Shown: piece by piece, positions 8,965 through 19,367 of the stretch
Numbering within the stretch: the first letter of the stretch is position 1
Layout: each line of letters opens with the position of its first letter
From: Prorocentrum cordatum
Lineage: Eukaryota; Sar; Dinophyceae; Prorocentrales; Prorocentraceae
Length of the DNA: 64,000 bases
NCBI GenBank assembly: GCA_963575745.1
Contig: CAUYUJ010022059.1
Location: forward strand, 1,135,331-1,199,330
Direction of reading: 5' to 3'
The notes under the pieces: generated by a model
Told to the model about the DNA's origin: nothing
The model's input: the letters and a program-made list of their open reading frames with translations, nothing else
The model's database searches: none
Translations under genes and position numbers: made by a program

Positions 8965-8990
8965 CAAGAAATGTCCCCAGGGTCTGGCCA
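8965..8990 (+). repeat. Right direct repeat flanking the 54-bp array
   Basis: CAAGAAATG followed by CCCCAGGGTCTGGCCA, the partner of 5,917-5,940. A TTTCTTAAG sequence lies just beyond it at about 9,000, echoing the TTTCTT next to the left copy. Confidence 0.5.
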
Positions 8991-9078
8991 GCGCTTGTGG
9001 TTTCTTAAGCAGCGCGTCTAGGACATGAAACTTCGAGACTATGGCTGCAAACTGCGTATTTTGAAGCATCGAGCAAGG

Positions 9079-9335
9079 TGTATGTATGTATGTATGTATG
9101 TATGTTTATGTATATGCACATACATACATACATACATACAAACAAACATGCATGCACACACACATACACGTATGGCTATATGCACATCCACACACATGTA
9201 CACGCATGCATGCACACACACAAACATGTACACTTAAATACGTGAACACATGCATACATTCATACGTACATACATACAAACGTACACACAGACATACCTA
9301 CATACATACAAACATACATATAGGTGTGTAATCAT
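9079..9335. repeat. (TATG)n/(ACAT)n microsatellite
   Basis: Runs of TATG on the left change to ACAT/ACAC on the right, with interruptions. Apparent Tyr/Cys/Met- or Thr/His-rich reading frames here are simple-repeat artefacts. Confidence 0.95.
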
Positions 9336-9497
9336 TTATACATACATAATATATTTACGTTGTTCCCCAACCCGTGCTTGCACTTACGGGTTACACAAAT
9401 CTTACAGGCCTTCTGAGGAACTGGGCTGCGGCCCGGTCTGGCCACCATGTGGCCGCCGTCGCCGCCTCGTCGCCGCCCGCCGCCTCGTCGTCGCCCG

Positions 9498-9590
9498 CTT
9501 CACATTGCTTCGCATTGCTGCGCAATGCTTCGCATTGATTTGTGTTGCGTCGCATTGCTGCACATGGTTCAGAATTGTTTCGCATTGCTG
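9498..9590 (+). repeat. Degenerate decamer array (CATTGCTTCG type)
   Basis: About nine imperfect copies of a ~10-bp unit (TTCGCATTGC). The same unit returns at 15,241-15,302 in this orientation and at 48,034-48,185 in the opposite one, so it is a dispersed minisatellite family. It directly adjoins the 3' end of the decayed retroelement to its right. Confidence 0.75.
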
Positions 9591-10815
9591 TTATTTTTCG
9601 TTCTTCTTTTTTCTCATGTGGCCTACGCCCCAAGGCTGCCAGTTCCACTGCTGCCCCAAGAGAACTGCGTGCTGCAGCTGACTCACTGCGGTCTCTACTG
9701 CGATAGCTTCGGCCTCATATTCGGATCGACACCTTGGACAAACAACGCCAAAACTGCTACTCTCTGCTCGTCTCCGCTGGGGAATTTCTGAACCAAACCC
9801 CAAACCACCCTTGTTGCTCCTCCGACTCCTCGGACGAGCCCGCTGTCCACGAACAACAACCAGCTTGAGCGGTTCCACTCCGAGGGCCGATATCGCAATC
9901 CGCAGGTCCTTGGTGATTTGGTTGGTCATGGACTTGTGCCGTCGGGGACACCGGTCCACAACGTCGCCAATGAAACGCCCTGCGGCGGCAATTTCGAACG
10001 CGCGGGCGATGAGCCAGCAACTGCGAACAAAGGGGGGCCGGAAATCCAGATCCGTCAGCAATCAGTGGCCCGTCAGCAAGGCCACGACTGCTTGGTGACC
10101 TGGGCGCTCAGACACCTCCCACCACAGCACCCATCGCAATGCGGGGGGTGCCAAATAATCTCCAACAACGCGTTTCCTCCACGATGGGTCCAGATCCCGG
10201 CGGAGACGCGGCAACTCGAAGGGGAACGCCAGAAACATGCCACCGACAGTAAGCGCGGTTGCAAAAATTTGGAAACTCAGCCCCCCACTCGGCCATGCCA
10301 TTTTCGTATCCTGGTGACTCTGCCACTCGGGATCAAGTGCCGTGCAAAACGCGTTTTCCCAAGCATCGGTGAGCACGCGAACGCGATGGCGCAATAGGTG
10401 CCCATATCAGTGCCCTGGGAATGCCGATATCGGCTGCTACCAAAAAGCGTTATAATACTCCCGAACACGTTTCAATATGCTCTCCCCTCGACCAGTACTT
10501 ACCCCATCCAATATTCACGATGCACGACGCGAATGGCCCGGCGATGGGTCGACATGGCGCCCGCTTTGCCGACCCAGTTGTAAAACTGAACTGCTGCGCG
10601 TTGATCTTAAGCATTCTGGTTCTCATGAGGCCGCCAGCGCATCCTCGAAAAAAGGCCGCGACATCTCCAAGTCGTCGGATCGGAGCCGCTTCAAAACTCG
10701 CCAGTCGGTGCCAATTCCACGCCCTTTGCAAAATATCTGTGCTCTTATAGAACGGGCCTGTGGCCGCGCGAAAGCCATGGTCAGTGCTAGTTTGCGCCCG
10801 GCCACGCTCGTCCAA
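9591..10815 (-). pseudogene. C-terminal coding-like remnants of non-LTR copy B
   Basis: Three coding-like stretches run in the direction of the element. 10,815-10,450 has WDERGRAQ-like and FYKSTDILQ segments. 10,394-10,062 contains VLTDAWENAF and a Phe/Leu-rich stretch. 10,061-9,591 continues in the same frame after a single TGA (10,062-10,064) and includes a CPRCRSEYE zinc-ribbon-like pair. The position after the RT segment fits the thumb and C-terminal parts of a LINE ORF2. I cannot match individual domains, so the assignment rests mainly on context. Confidence 0.35.
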
Positions 10816-11549
10816 GACGGCATTTCATTTCGGGCGGGCCAGATGCATGCGCGAACTCCCCGGCGGCAACAGGGCCGAGCGAGGGGCCGAATATGGCAAA
10901 CGAGCGAGGGCCAGAGGACGAATGCGACGACGGAGGGGCAGCGACCGAACGAGAAGCCGAGGCCCGAAAACGGCAGGGGCAGTCACGCGAGGACGAGTTA
11001 CGCAGGCAGCCTCTTACTTTGGAGACCTGATTTACGCCTCCCCCGCCCAAAATCAAGGCTGGAACAAGGGGGCAGGGCTCGACCCTGACTGTCGCGGCGT
11101 CGAGTTCCTCCGCGGCTCGGCCACCGGCGCGTCCCAAGCGGCGATTGGCGCCAAGATGACGCGAAAAGATAATGGTTCACGGGTCGCTCGTCATCGATGA
11201 AATCCCGCGCAACTTGCACTTGCGCGTCCTCCGTCGCAGGCCCCATGGCGGCCCTTCTGGTCATTTACTGCAGCGATGACATCTTCCAGGCCGTCTTCGC
11301 TAAGTGCCAGGCGGTGGCTCGGCCCTGCGCCGCGCGTTGAAGTTGCGGTGAAAATTCGCCGGCCCAACGGGCCAGAGGCGTGCTAAGATCTCCGGTAACT
11401 GGTTAACAATTGTATTGTACTAGTTCGCGCGCGCGGGGCGGCCCCTGGGGGTCCCCCGGCGAAAAGTACCCCGCCCGCCGCCTGGGAAGGTCCCGCCCGG
11501 TTCAACTCAGAGATGGTTTTCCTTCTGGGTGCGGCCTCTCAGGCCGCCC

Positions 11550-11935
11550 TGAGCGCGCCAAGAGTGCCCCAAGAGGCCCCCAAGATTGCTCAAGAGGCCC
11601 CCGAGACGTTCAAAGAGCGCTCCAAGGCGCCGAAGATGACCCCAAGACGGCCCAAGAGACCCCCAAGACAGCCGAAGAGGCCTTCAAGACGCCCCAAGAG
11701 CCTTCCAAGAGGCCTCCGAAGAGGGCCCCAAGAGGCCAAAATCGTTGATTTTCATTGTTTTTTCAGATGTTTTTTTGCGCTCTGGCTTTTTCGGCTTCCG
11801 GACGCTCCAAGACGACCCAAGAGGCGCCCAAGATCGCTCCAAGACGGCCCACGAAGCTCCCAAGACGGCCCCGAAACGGCCCAAGAGGGCCCCCAAGACG
11901 GCCCAAGTGCCGCCCAAGACGGACCAAGAGGCACG
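11550..11935 (+). repeat. CAAGAGGCCC-type array, two blocks around an AT-rich core
   Basis: Imperfect 10-12 bp units (CCAAGAGGCCCC, CCAAGACGGCCC) form two blocks, 11,550-11,740 and 11,808-11,935. They are separated by a core that reads AAAATCGTTGATTTTC, a T-rich stretch and TTTTTCGGCTTCCGGACG. The same block-core-block plan recurs many times in this window (near 21.3, 21.8, 22.7, 30.6, 52.6, 54.0, 54.4, 55.0, 55.4, 56.0 and 56.4 kb). This copy lies within non-LTR copy B. A run of A (12,000-12,009) follows close by. Confidence 0.85.
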
Positions 11936-12049
11936 AATCGACACGAACCTGTTCCACCGGGGCATCTTCACCACAAAAGGCCGAACGCAACGACTCAACA
12001 AAAAAAAAACAGCCCCCGCTCCCTGCAGCTCCGCACTGCCGACGACCTC

Positions 12050-12460
12050 TCACCCAGTCGACCGCGGTGCGCAATGCGGGCCGGCGGAATGAGCGAAGCG
12101 ATTAAATAATGATGTTGCCACCCCGCCCACTGTGCGCGATTTAGATATGTACCAATCGACTTCGATGCTCGAACCCTGCCGCAGTCGCTCTCCGACAACT
12201 GGCTCGGCGACGGTCTCCAACGGAGCGTTCCATTCGTCGATCGTCTCCATTCCCCCCTGCCTGCCTGCCCCGCGGGTAAATCGAACGGGCTCGCAGTGGC
12301 CAGCGCCTGGAAAGGTCGCCGTGGCGTGCGCGCCAGTGAGATCGCGAACGCAGTGCCAGACGGGGCCTGGATGAACGCCCCTGCGTCGCATGGCGTCGAA
12401 TGTTCTGTCGCGCGGCGCGGGGTCGAGCGCTGATAAAACATCCTGGACGCGCGCGACCAC
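12050..12460 (-). pseudogene. Reverse transcriptase palm remnant of non-LTR copy B
   Basis: The frame reads DRTFDAMRRRGVHPGPVW, corresponding to RT motif A and the helix that follows (K/R-A-F-D-S type), then RFTRGAGRQGGMETIDEWN, corresponding to motif B (G-x-R-Q-G...). Motif C is not in this frame; a weak candidate (VNHYLFASSW) lies in the minus strand near 11,170, beyond the inserted repeat block. The remnant is short and has no intact start or end. RT identity is judged from motif order and spacing by eye. Confidence 0.55.
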
Positions 12461-12819
12461 CTCGAACCCCCGAGCGCCCCCGATGCATCATATTTTCCGG
12501 ACCAACCACACGACGTCGTCAGCGCGCGCCCCAGTCTTGAAACCACGCGCGCGCATTGGCGCTAGCCGAAGCTGACCGCGCAACCACGGCCGCAAGGCTC
12601 TGAGGTCTCATTTCTGCGATGTCGATGGTTCTCCAACCCGACGCATTTGAATCAACATCTTGGCTAAGCAAATCTTCGGAATGCCAATGGATCGCGATAC
12701 TTTCCAACGCGGGGGATCGCCGACGTCGAGAACGTCGGCGCGCTTCTGGAATCCGCCGATCAGGCGCGTGAGTTTCGGCTCCAGCTAAAGCTCAGGCTTC
12801 AACCTAGAGCGGGAACTTC

Positions 12820-13120
12820 ATCTCAGCTGGGGGGGGGGGGCGCCGGGGCGGCCCTGCCGGGGAAGGGGGCCCGGGGGGGCGGGGCGCGCTAGTTCTCCGG
12901 TTCTGGGCGGGGGGGGTCGCCAGTTCTCCGTTTCCGAAAGGGGGCGGGGGGGGCGTGCGCCAGTTTCCCGCTTTGGCGAGGGATTGGGGCGCCCAAAATC
13001 TCCGGGCGTGGAAGGGGGAGTGGGGCGGCGCCGGGAAGAGGGCGGGGGGGGCGCCAATTCGCCGGTTTCGCCAGCGTGGAAGAGGCACCCAGGAGGAACA
13101 GGACGGCCCGAGACGGCCCG
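12820..13120. repeat. G-rich low-complexity block with CGCCAGTTCTCCG-like units
   Basis: Long G runs (up to 10) alternate with CGCCAGTTYCCSSTTT-like units at about 12,888, 12,918, 12,957 and 13,052. Several runs of four or more G could form quadruplexes. No gene was seen. Confidence 0.6.
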
Positions 13121-13367
13121 GGGAACTCCCAAGGACGACTCCGAGAGGCCCGCCAGTGGCCTTGAGAGGATGAGCCCGAACTGACCCTTCCAGCCCCCCG
13201 CCCAAGGAAAACCCCAAGAGGCACCCCTAGGCCCCCGAGACATCTCCCAGAGGCCAACGAGAGAACCCCGAGAAGCCCCCGAAGCCCTCCCAGATGCCCC
13301 CGAGAGCCCAGAGGTTCACTCGCGTGCTGCCAGGAAAGAGGTGCCTGGCGTGACGTGGCATTGCTCG

Positions 13368-13414
13368 GGCGCGAGTCGCGGTCGTGGTCGCGGTCGTCGT
13401 CGCCGTCTTCGCGT

Positions 13415-13447
<33 letters not shown>

Positions 13448-13450
13448 ATC
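13368..13450. repeat. (TCG)n microsatellite
   Basis: Imperfect GGTCGCGGTCG units lead into an uninterrupted TCG run at about 13,412-13,445. It lies within the span of non-LTR copy B. Confidence 0.85.
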
Positions 13451-14464
13451 GTCGTCGTTGCCCCTGTCGGTGGCACTAACCGGAGTCCACTGCGATGACT
13501 GTCGCATGGCCAACGCGAATACCGTGGGACCTGCGCCCCGGATTTCCGAACAAATCTGTCTGGGCCAGCGGCCAAATGAGTCGGGTGATGGGCCCTGAAT
13601 TGAAGGGCGTCGTGATATGATGCATCGGCTTCCAGCCCTGTGGGCGCGTTCGGATTGGCTCAATGCATGCATTTGCTTGTCGATGGAATTCCCTGGGTCG
13701 GCGAATCGATCCACGACGAAAGCGCGCACCCCCTAAAACCAGCGACGTCTGTCTTGGACAGTTTCGTCGCTAGCGCGGTAGTCCACTGGCGCAGAAGTGA
13801 GGCGATGACGTCGCAGGCGCAAAACTCGACATTTCCCTGCATTCAATTTGCTGACTTTCCCTCGCCGCGCCCTCCGCAGTTCTCGGGCGCAGTGCGCGAT
13901 CGCGTCTCCAATGGCCTTTCGTGACAACTTCGGCTGATCTGCATGCGTCGTCGCCGCGGGCCCCCCCCTGCAAATTTCCGCGCCGACGACGTCGTTGCGC
14001 GGCGGGGTATTTTCATCGCAAGCTTCTTCGCCCTCTCATCCCAATCCGTCAGAGTGCTCCGTAAAGAATCGGCGTCGATACAGACGTTCTGGAATTCTAA
14101 CAGATCTGCGATGGGTTTGGGGGCCCACTCAGAAAAATGCACCTGGTGGCCCGAGGAAGGAGGGTGCGAGATGGAGGAAGGAGGTCAGCTAAAACTGGTC
14201 GGCGATCAAATCCGCACCGAAGGGTTTACTGCTCTTCCCCGGCAGCGGTCGCGAAGACTCCTCGGCCGCCGGACACGGCGAAGAAATCGATCTGAGATCT
14301 GTTCGACGATGCCCCCTCCCGCCCGCGCGCCTAGAGAAACTCGCGATCATCTGCGGCCCAACGAATACTTAATGCGCGTATACCAACTCTGCCCATCCAA
14401 CTTGTGATAACTTGCTCCATAACGACAGAACGAGATCTCAGTCTGCGCGGCATGCACGCCCCAG

Positions 14465-15060
14465 TTATATGCCGTCGATACTCTTGGACAGGGCCACGTT
14501 CGCATCGATCCCCATCGCAATCGGGGATTTCGCATATGGGTACTGCCCCCTACATGCGTGAGTCACTTCGAGGGTCTCAGCGACGATTTCGGCAGCCTTG
14601 TCACCTTCCGCGAGATGGTCGAGGGAATGGGCACTGTGAACAATCGCGTTGCCGCTCACAACTCCTGACCAATCGTGCCCATGCTTCCCCGTGCGGGTGT
14701 CTGGTTCAAGGTCACCCGTTGGGATCAAAATCCCACAATCAATTTTCGCGCGCTTGATTGGTGGCCGCCGTCCTGGTATTAGAAACGGAATAGCGTTTAC
14801 CGGCGTGCAAGACGAAACCACTGCATCGTTGCCCCCCCTGCTGGGCACATCTTGAAACATGCAGCTGCAAAACCCCCAATAAAGAAATGTGAGAACTGAC
14901 AACGTCGCGTCGGCCTCGGACGAAGCTGTCCGCCAGACGTTCTGCTTCAAAACTTGTAGCGCGTCTTCTGCGCGCTGAACATGCACTTTCTCGGGGGCGT
15001 CCTACTGGCGGAACGCGGCCAAGTGAGCGTCAACCACCTCCGTCGCCTTCATCAACCCCT
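14465..15060 (-). pseudogene. Endonuclease-like N-terminal remnant of non-LTR copy B
   Basis: One frame runs from about 15,060 to 14,465 with an in-frame stop at 15,002-15,004. It contains WSGVVSGNAIVHSAHS, then a helical segment, then PIAMGIDANVALS near 14,500. The last segment resembles the GDFN/GIDANV motif of APE-type endonuclease domains that open LINE ORF2 proteins. Such enzymes nick target DNA to prime reverse transcription. The following stretch (KLDGQSWYTRIKYSL, about 14,395-14,350) may be the endonuclease C-terminal Q-I-D-Y type motif. The remnant is broken and lacks a clear start. Confidence 0.45.
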
Positions 15061-15240
15061 CCGTCGCCCAAATCACCATCCCAATTACGGCCGCGGCGGC
15101 CGCGCGCGCCGGGCCCCCCTTTCCCCCGATAACATGCGAAGTCGGGGTCCCGATATGCCTTTTCGATTGGGGCCGTCTCTGTTGTTTTGCCCGCCAGGAG
15201 GAACTGCTTCTGAATGTGTTCCTCCGTCTCCTTCTTGCCT

Positions 15241-15302
15241 GCGTCGCTTTGCATGGTAGATTGCTTCGCGTTGCCTTGCGTTGCTCTGCGCTGCTTCGCT
15301 CC
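15241..15302 (+). repeat. Decamer array, second locus
   Basis: TTGCTTCGCG, TTGCCTTGCG and TTGCTCTGCG units in the same orientation as 9,498-9,590. The two arrays flank non-LTR copy B, and this one ends 25 bp before the target-site duplication of the inverted-repeat element. Confidence 0.7.
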
Positions 15303-15712
15303 ACGTAGATTCTCCTTCCATTGAAAAACTATCGCGGCAAAGCAACCTAACAGCGATGTGTTAAAGCATAGCTGGGAGCATTGCCTATGGTATTCATGTA
15401 GGAGTGCTGGTGTAGATTTTTTTGTTCTCGCAGTCGCATTCGGATTCGCAGTGGCAGTCGCAGTGGCAACATCAACCCCAGTCGTAGTCGCAATGGCATT
15501 GCCAGTAGTTGCAGTAACAATACTTACAGTAGCAGCAGCAACAGCAGCAGCAGCAGCAGTAACAGCAACAGTAAAAGTAACAGTAATATTAGCAGTGACG
15601 GTAGTAGTGGTAACAGTGAAGTAGTAGTTGTAGTGGGCGCAGTGAACGAGAAGTAGGAGTAGAAACGCTATTAGCAAGAGTGGTACAAACGAGACACTTC
15701 GATCAATCAACA

Positions 15713-17010
15713 CATCTTCGAACGAGACACTGCTGTCAATGGGTGGACTGTCGAAAGACTCATCGTTTTCGAGAAGTGAATCTCCAAATGAGATGTTTGT
15801 ATCAATTTATTATGGTCTAAACGAGACGCTGCTATCAATGGGCGTAGGTCCAAACGAGACACTGCTATCAACGGGTTGAGCCTCAAACGACACACTTGTA
15901 TCGAGGGAAGTAGCCTCAGAACAAAGACTCCTGTGACTGAGTTCGAAGTCGCAGTCGTAGGAGTAGCATGGGCACGGACTCGTAAGACGCGAGTGTCCAC
16001 CGGGGTGCTCGGCGAAGCCACTGATGATGATGCTGATGTGATGGTTGAGGAGGAGTGTGGGAAGACGACAGTTGGCCCCAGACATTCAAAATGTGTCTGC
16101 ATGTCAATGGATGTAGGTCCAAACGAGACACTGCTATCAACGGATTTAGGTCCAAACGAGACACTGCTATCAACGGACTTAGGTCCAAGCGAGACACTGC
16201 TATCAATGGATGCGGGTCCAAACGAGACACTGCTATCAACGGATTTAGGTCCAAACGAGACACTGCGATCAACGGGTTTAGGTCCAAACGAAACACTGCT
16301 ATCAATGGATGTAGGTCCAAACGAGACACCGCGATCAACGGATTTAGGTCCAAACGAGACACTGCTATCAGCGGATTTAGGTCCAAACGAGACACTGCTA
16401 TCAATGGATGTAGGTCCGAACGGGACACTGTTATCAACGGAATTAGGTCCAAACGAGACACTGCTGTCATGGGATTTAGGTCCAAACGAGACACTGCTAT
16501 CAATGGATGTAGGTCCAAACGAGACACCGCTATCAACGGATTTAGGTCCAAACGACACACTGCTATCAACGGATGTAGGTCCAAACGAGACATTGCTATC
16601 AATGGATGTAGGTCCAAACGAGACACTGCTATCAACGGATTTAGGTCCAAGCGGGACGCTGCTATCAACGGATGTGGGTCCAAACGAGACACTGCTATCA
16701 ACGGATGTAGGTCCAAACGAGACACTGCTATCAACGGATTTAGGTCCAAACGAGACTCCAAAAGAGACGCTGCTATCAACGGATTCAGGTCCGAACGAGA
16801 CACTGCTATCAATGGATGTAGGTCCAAGCGAGACACTGCTATCAATTGATGTAGGTCCAAACGAGACACTGCTATCAACGGATTTAAGTCCAAACGAGAC
16901 GCTGCTATCAACGGATTTAGGTCCAAACGAGACACTGCCCCGCGAAATGGTGCGATCAATGGATATAGGTCCAAACGAGACACTGCTATCAACGGATTGA
17001 GCTTAAACGA
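15713..17010 (+). repeat. 33-bp tandem array encoding an 11-residue repeat in open frames
   Basis: The unit is GGTCCAAACGAGACACTGCT followed by ATCAACGGATTTA; diverged copies start at about 15,713, the regular array at about 16,105. About 30 copies are seen. With period 33 and no stops, the plus strand reads LGPNETLLSTD repeats and the minus strand VDSSVSFGPKS or LIAVSRLDLNP repeats for hundreds of codons. The plus-strand frame includes an N-x-T sequon in each unit, but equal openness of several frames argues for a non-coding array. It lies between the left module and the 3' end of the helicase gene. Confidence 0.9.
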
Positions 17011-17176
17011 TGCATTTCTATCAATGGTTGTAGCCGCAAAACAAGGCTTCGAAGGGTCACTGCCCACGGGTGCACAGGGGCGCAGGCTGAGATGCACCGC
17101 GCGAGTGCAGGCTGAGAAGCAGCCAGCGGGCCGGCTGAGCAGCACCGCCACAAAGCAGTCTGCGTCTCACGGTTCC

Positions 17177-17597
17177 TCAAGCTCGCGCAGGCCAACCTAG
17201 TTCTTGTCGGGCTTCCGCGCAAGCGATCTTCGTCGCGGCAATTTTGTCCGCGAAGAGCTCGGCGAAGGCTTTGGCGATTTGTTCTGGAGGGCCAGATTCG
17301 ATGATGCTCCGGTCAGGCAAGCCGTGGCTCAAGAGCTGGCCGAAGCTCCTGGGCCGGGACAGGCTGACGTAGTAGGCCAGCCAAATGGACTCCTTCTTGA
17401 GTCCTCACTCCAAGACTAGTAGGACTAGTAGAACTACTCCTACTAGTACTACTAGTACCATTATTACTACTACTACGATTACGGGTACTATTAGCGCTAC
17501 CATTAGTACTATTACTACGAGTACTATTACTACTACGATTAGTATACCATTAATACTACAACTACTACGACAAATACTACTACTACTACTACTACCA

Positions 17598-17663
<66 letters not shown>

Positions 17664-17674
17664 TTACTACACTA

Positions 17675-17736
<62 letters not shown>

Positions 17737-17782
17737 GTACTAGTACTACCACTACTACTACTACTACTACTAGTAGTAGTAG

Positions 17783-17818
<36 letters not shown>

Positions 17819-19367
17819 AGAGTCCTGGCGGAAACGCCCAGTGCACGATGAAGCCTGGGTCCGCCGTCTTGCCCTGCACGCCATGCAGAGTGCCCTGCCT
17901 CTTGGGCAGCAAGGTCAACTGCGTCCTGGAGGCCGCGATGGCCGGGCCACCTGTCGCCGCTTTGAACTTCCAGGGGCGTGCCTGCGGGGTGATCGCGAGC
18001 ACTCCGCGCAGGTCGGGGCCGGCAGGCTGAGAAGCGCTGCCAGCTGTCACCGGCGCAGCCATCAAGAAGAGTTCATCGCTGTCATCGATCTTGACATAGA
18101 CGGCCTTTGGCATGTAGTGGAGTACTACAACACCGTCCGAAACAATGGACGGGCGGCCCTCCACCGGAGGCTCCAGAGCGCGCAGCTCTATGCCTACCAC
18201 CTTGCCCGGCGCGCCGCGGACATACTTCGGCGGCAAGACGGACTCTGTCAGGATGACCTCCATGCCGACGAAGAGCGGCAGCAACCCCGGCATTTTTGCG
18301 GTAGCGCCGATGTTGGGCTCCGCGCGCATCTCGTCGAAGTCAGGCTTCGCGAGGCGCGCAGCTGGTCTGCCGATTGCTGGGACGTAGAAGAGCAGGTGGC
18401 CAGCATCGTGCGCATGCATAGCGTAAGAGACGATGCGCCACTCATAGGCCGACTCGTACCAGCCTCGTGCTGCACGCAACCGGTGGCCCCATTGAGGTGG
18501 CTGAGCGGCTTCGCTGCTGGTGGCAGCAGGCTGACCAGCACCGCTGGGGCTAACGACCTCTGTTTTGACGATCGCCTGCCAGCTCTCGTCAGAGATCTTT
18601 TTTCCGCCTGGAGTCCTCATGGCGTGGAGGACCTCGAGCTGCAACGGGTCTGTAAAGCGCCGCATCTGCACGAAATCGATGACGTACTCGAAGTCGGCGA
18701 GCAACTTCCTACCCTGTTGGTGTTCGTAGGATTGGCCCGTGTGAGGCGCCAGCAGGGAGGCGCTGGCGGGGACCGGCGGCAACTGGTAGAAGTCCCCGCA
18801 CATGATCTTCACGGCCATGCGTCCCCACGTCTCTTGCGGCCGCATGTACTTCGTGGGGTCGAGATTGTAGCGCAACGCTCCGCCGTAGGTCATGCGCAGT
18901 GCATCCGCATGCAGCAAAGGCCCCGGCACAGCACCCAGCTCATCGATCACGTCGACGCCGAGTGTGCCTGTCAGGCGGTCCAGCTTCTTTTGCGTCTGTG
19001 GCGTCAAGCGCAGCCTGGCGGTCTGCATGGAGTCCGACATGAGCAGCCCGCTGGAGGAATGCATCGTTCTGCCGCGCGGGCCGAAGTTGTGTGCCGCGTG
19101 GTTGGACTGTGCTTTGCCGAAGTACCCCTGCTCGCCGAAGGAAGTGATGGCCATCGGCTCCACCACTTTGGAGAGGGTGCGTGTCTTGCCGACGCCGCCT
19201 CCCCCGAGCCAGATCGCTCTGTGGTTGCCAGTCGCGGACTCCCGGACATCCAAAATGTGGCCCGGGAGTGGAGTTCTGGGAACTCGAAGACCACGAAGTG
19301 GCCTACAGTTGGCTCCGGGCACCCAAAATGTACCCCGGGAATGGAGTTCTGGAAACTCGAAGACCAC
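17177..19367 (-). CDS. Pif1-like DNA helicase, two exons split by a microsatellite intron
   Basis: Superfamily 1B helicase of the Pif1 type, an ATP-driven 5'-3' DNA unwinding enzyme. Motifs in order: WLGGGGVGKTRT (Walker A, about 19,208-19,180), VIDELGAVPG (Walker B; DE present), MCGDFYQLPPVP (motif III), QMRRFTDP (motif IV-like), and TLHGVQGKTADPGF near 17,880 (motif VI region). Exon 1 ends at 17,825 with ...FPPG; exon 2 is 17,403-17,177, continues in frame as LKKESIWLAYYVSLSRP and ends ...RQELGWPARA before TGA. The 421 bp between is a (GTA)n tract with GA...AG borders. The N-terminus before the Walker A region is uncertain because the frame runs back into 73-bp repeats; only sequence from about 19,245 onward is trusted. 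It lies within an inverted-repeat element, so it may be mobile-element-encoded. Confidence 0.75.
17404..17824 (-). other. Probable GA-AG intron made of (GTA)n microsatellite, flanked by 7-bp direct repeat
   Basis: AGGACTC occurs on the minus strand at both borders (17,826-17,820 and 17,405-17,399). Placing the splice as CCAG|GACTC ... GTGAG|GACTC gives an AG|G exon context, a GA donor and an AG acceptor. It restores a seamless helicase frame (Pro-Pro-Gly-Leu-Lys-Lys). GA and GC donors are documented in dinoflagellates. The interior is nearly pure TAC/GTA repeat. The direct repeat fits intron gain by insertion (introner-like), but chance or repeat expansion within an older intron cannot be excluded. 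Confidence 0.65.

Larger units (their letters stand above)
9591..15060 (-). mobile_element. Decayed non-LTR retrotransposon (copy B), interrupted by other repeats
   Basis: The minus strand holds, in order, an endonuclease-like segment (15,060-14,465), an endonuclease C-terminal and linker region (14,535-13,445), an RT palm segment (12,460-12,050) and later coding-like pieces (11,264-9,591). All are broken by stops and frame changes. A CAAGAGG repeat block (about 11,400-12,000) and a G-rich block (12,820-13,450) sit inside it and look like later insertions or expansions. The order EN-RT and the absence of LTRs fit a LINE-like element. The sequence differs from the copies at 31-36 kb and 57.7-62.3 kb (for example GIDANV in the endonuclease and QGG...EEWN-like RT motif), so it belongs to another lineage. 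Boundaries are approximate. Confidence 0.6.

Noticed and set aside
5917-8990. 54-bp array as an intron between the flanking direct repeats
   Set aside because: Sliding the borders along the repeat gives no GT, GC or GA donor paired with an AG acceptor, and no reading frame continues across.
15876-17151. Frames of 260-410 codons with 11-residue repeats
   Set aside because: Three or more frames on both strands are open over the same 33-bp array, so openness is not evidence of coding.
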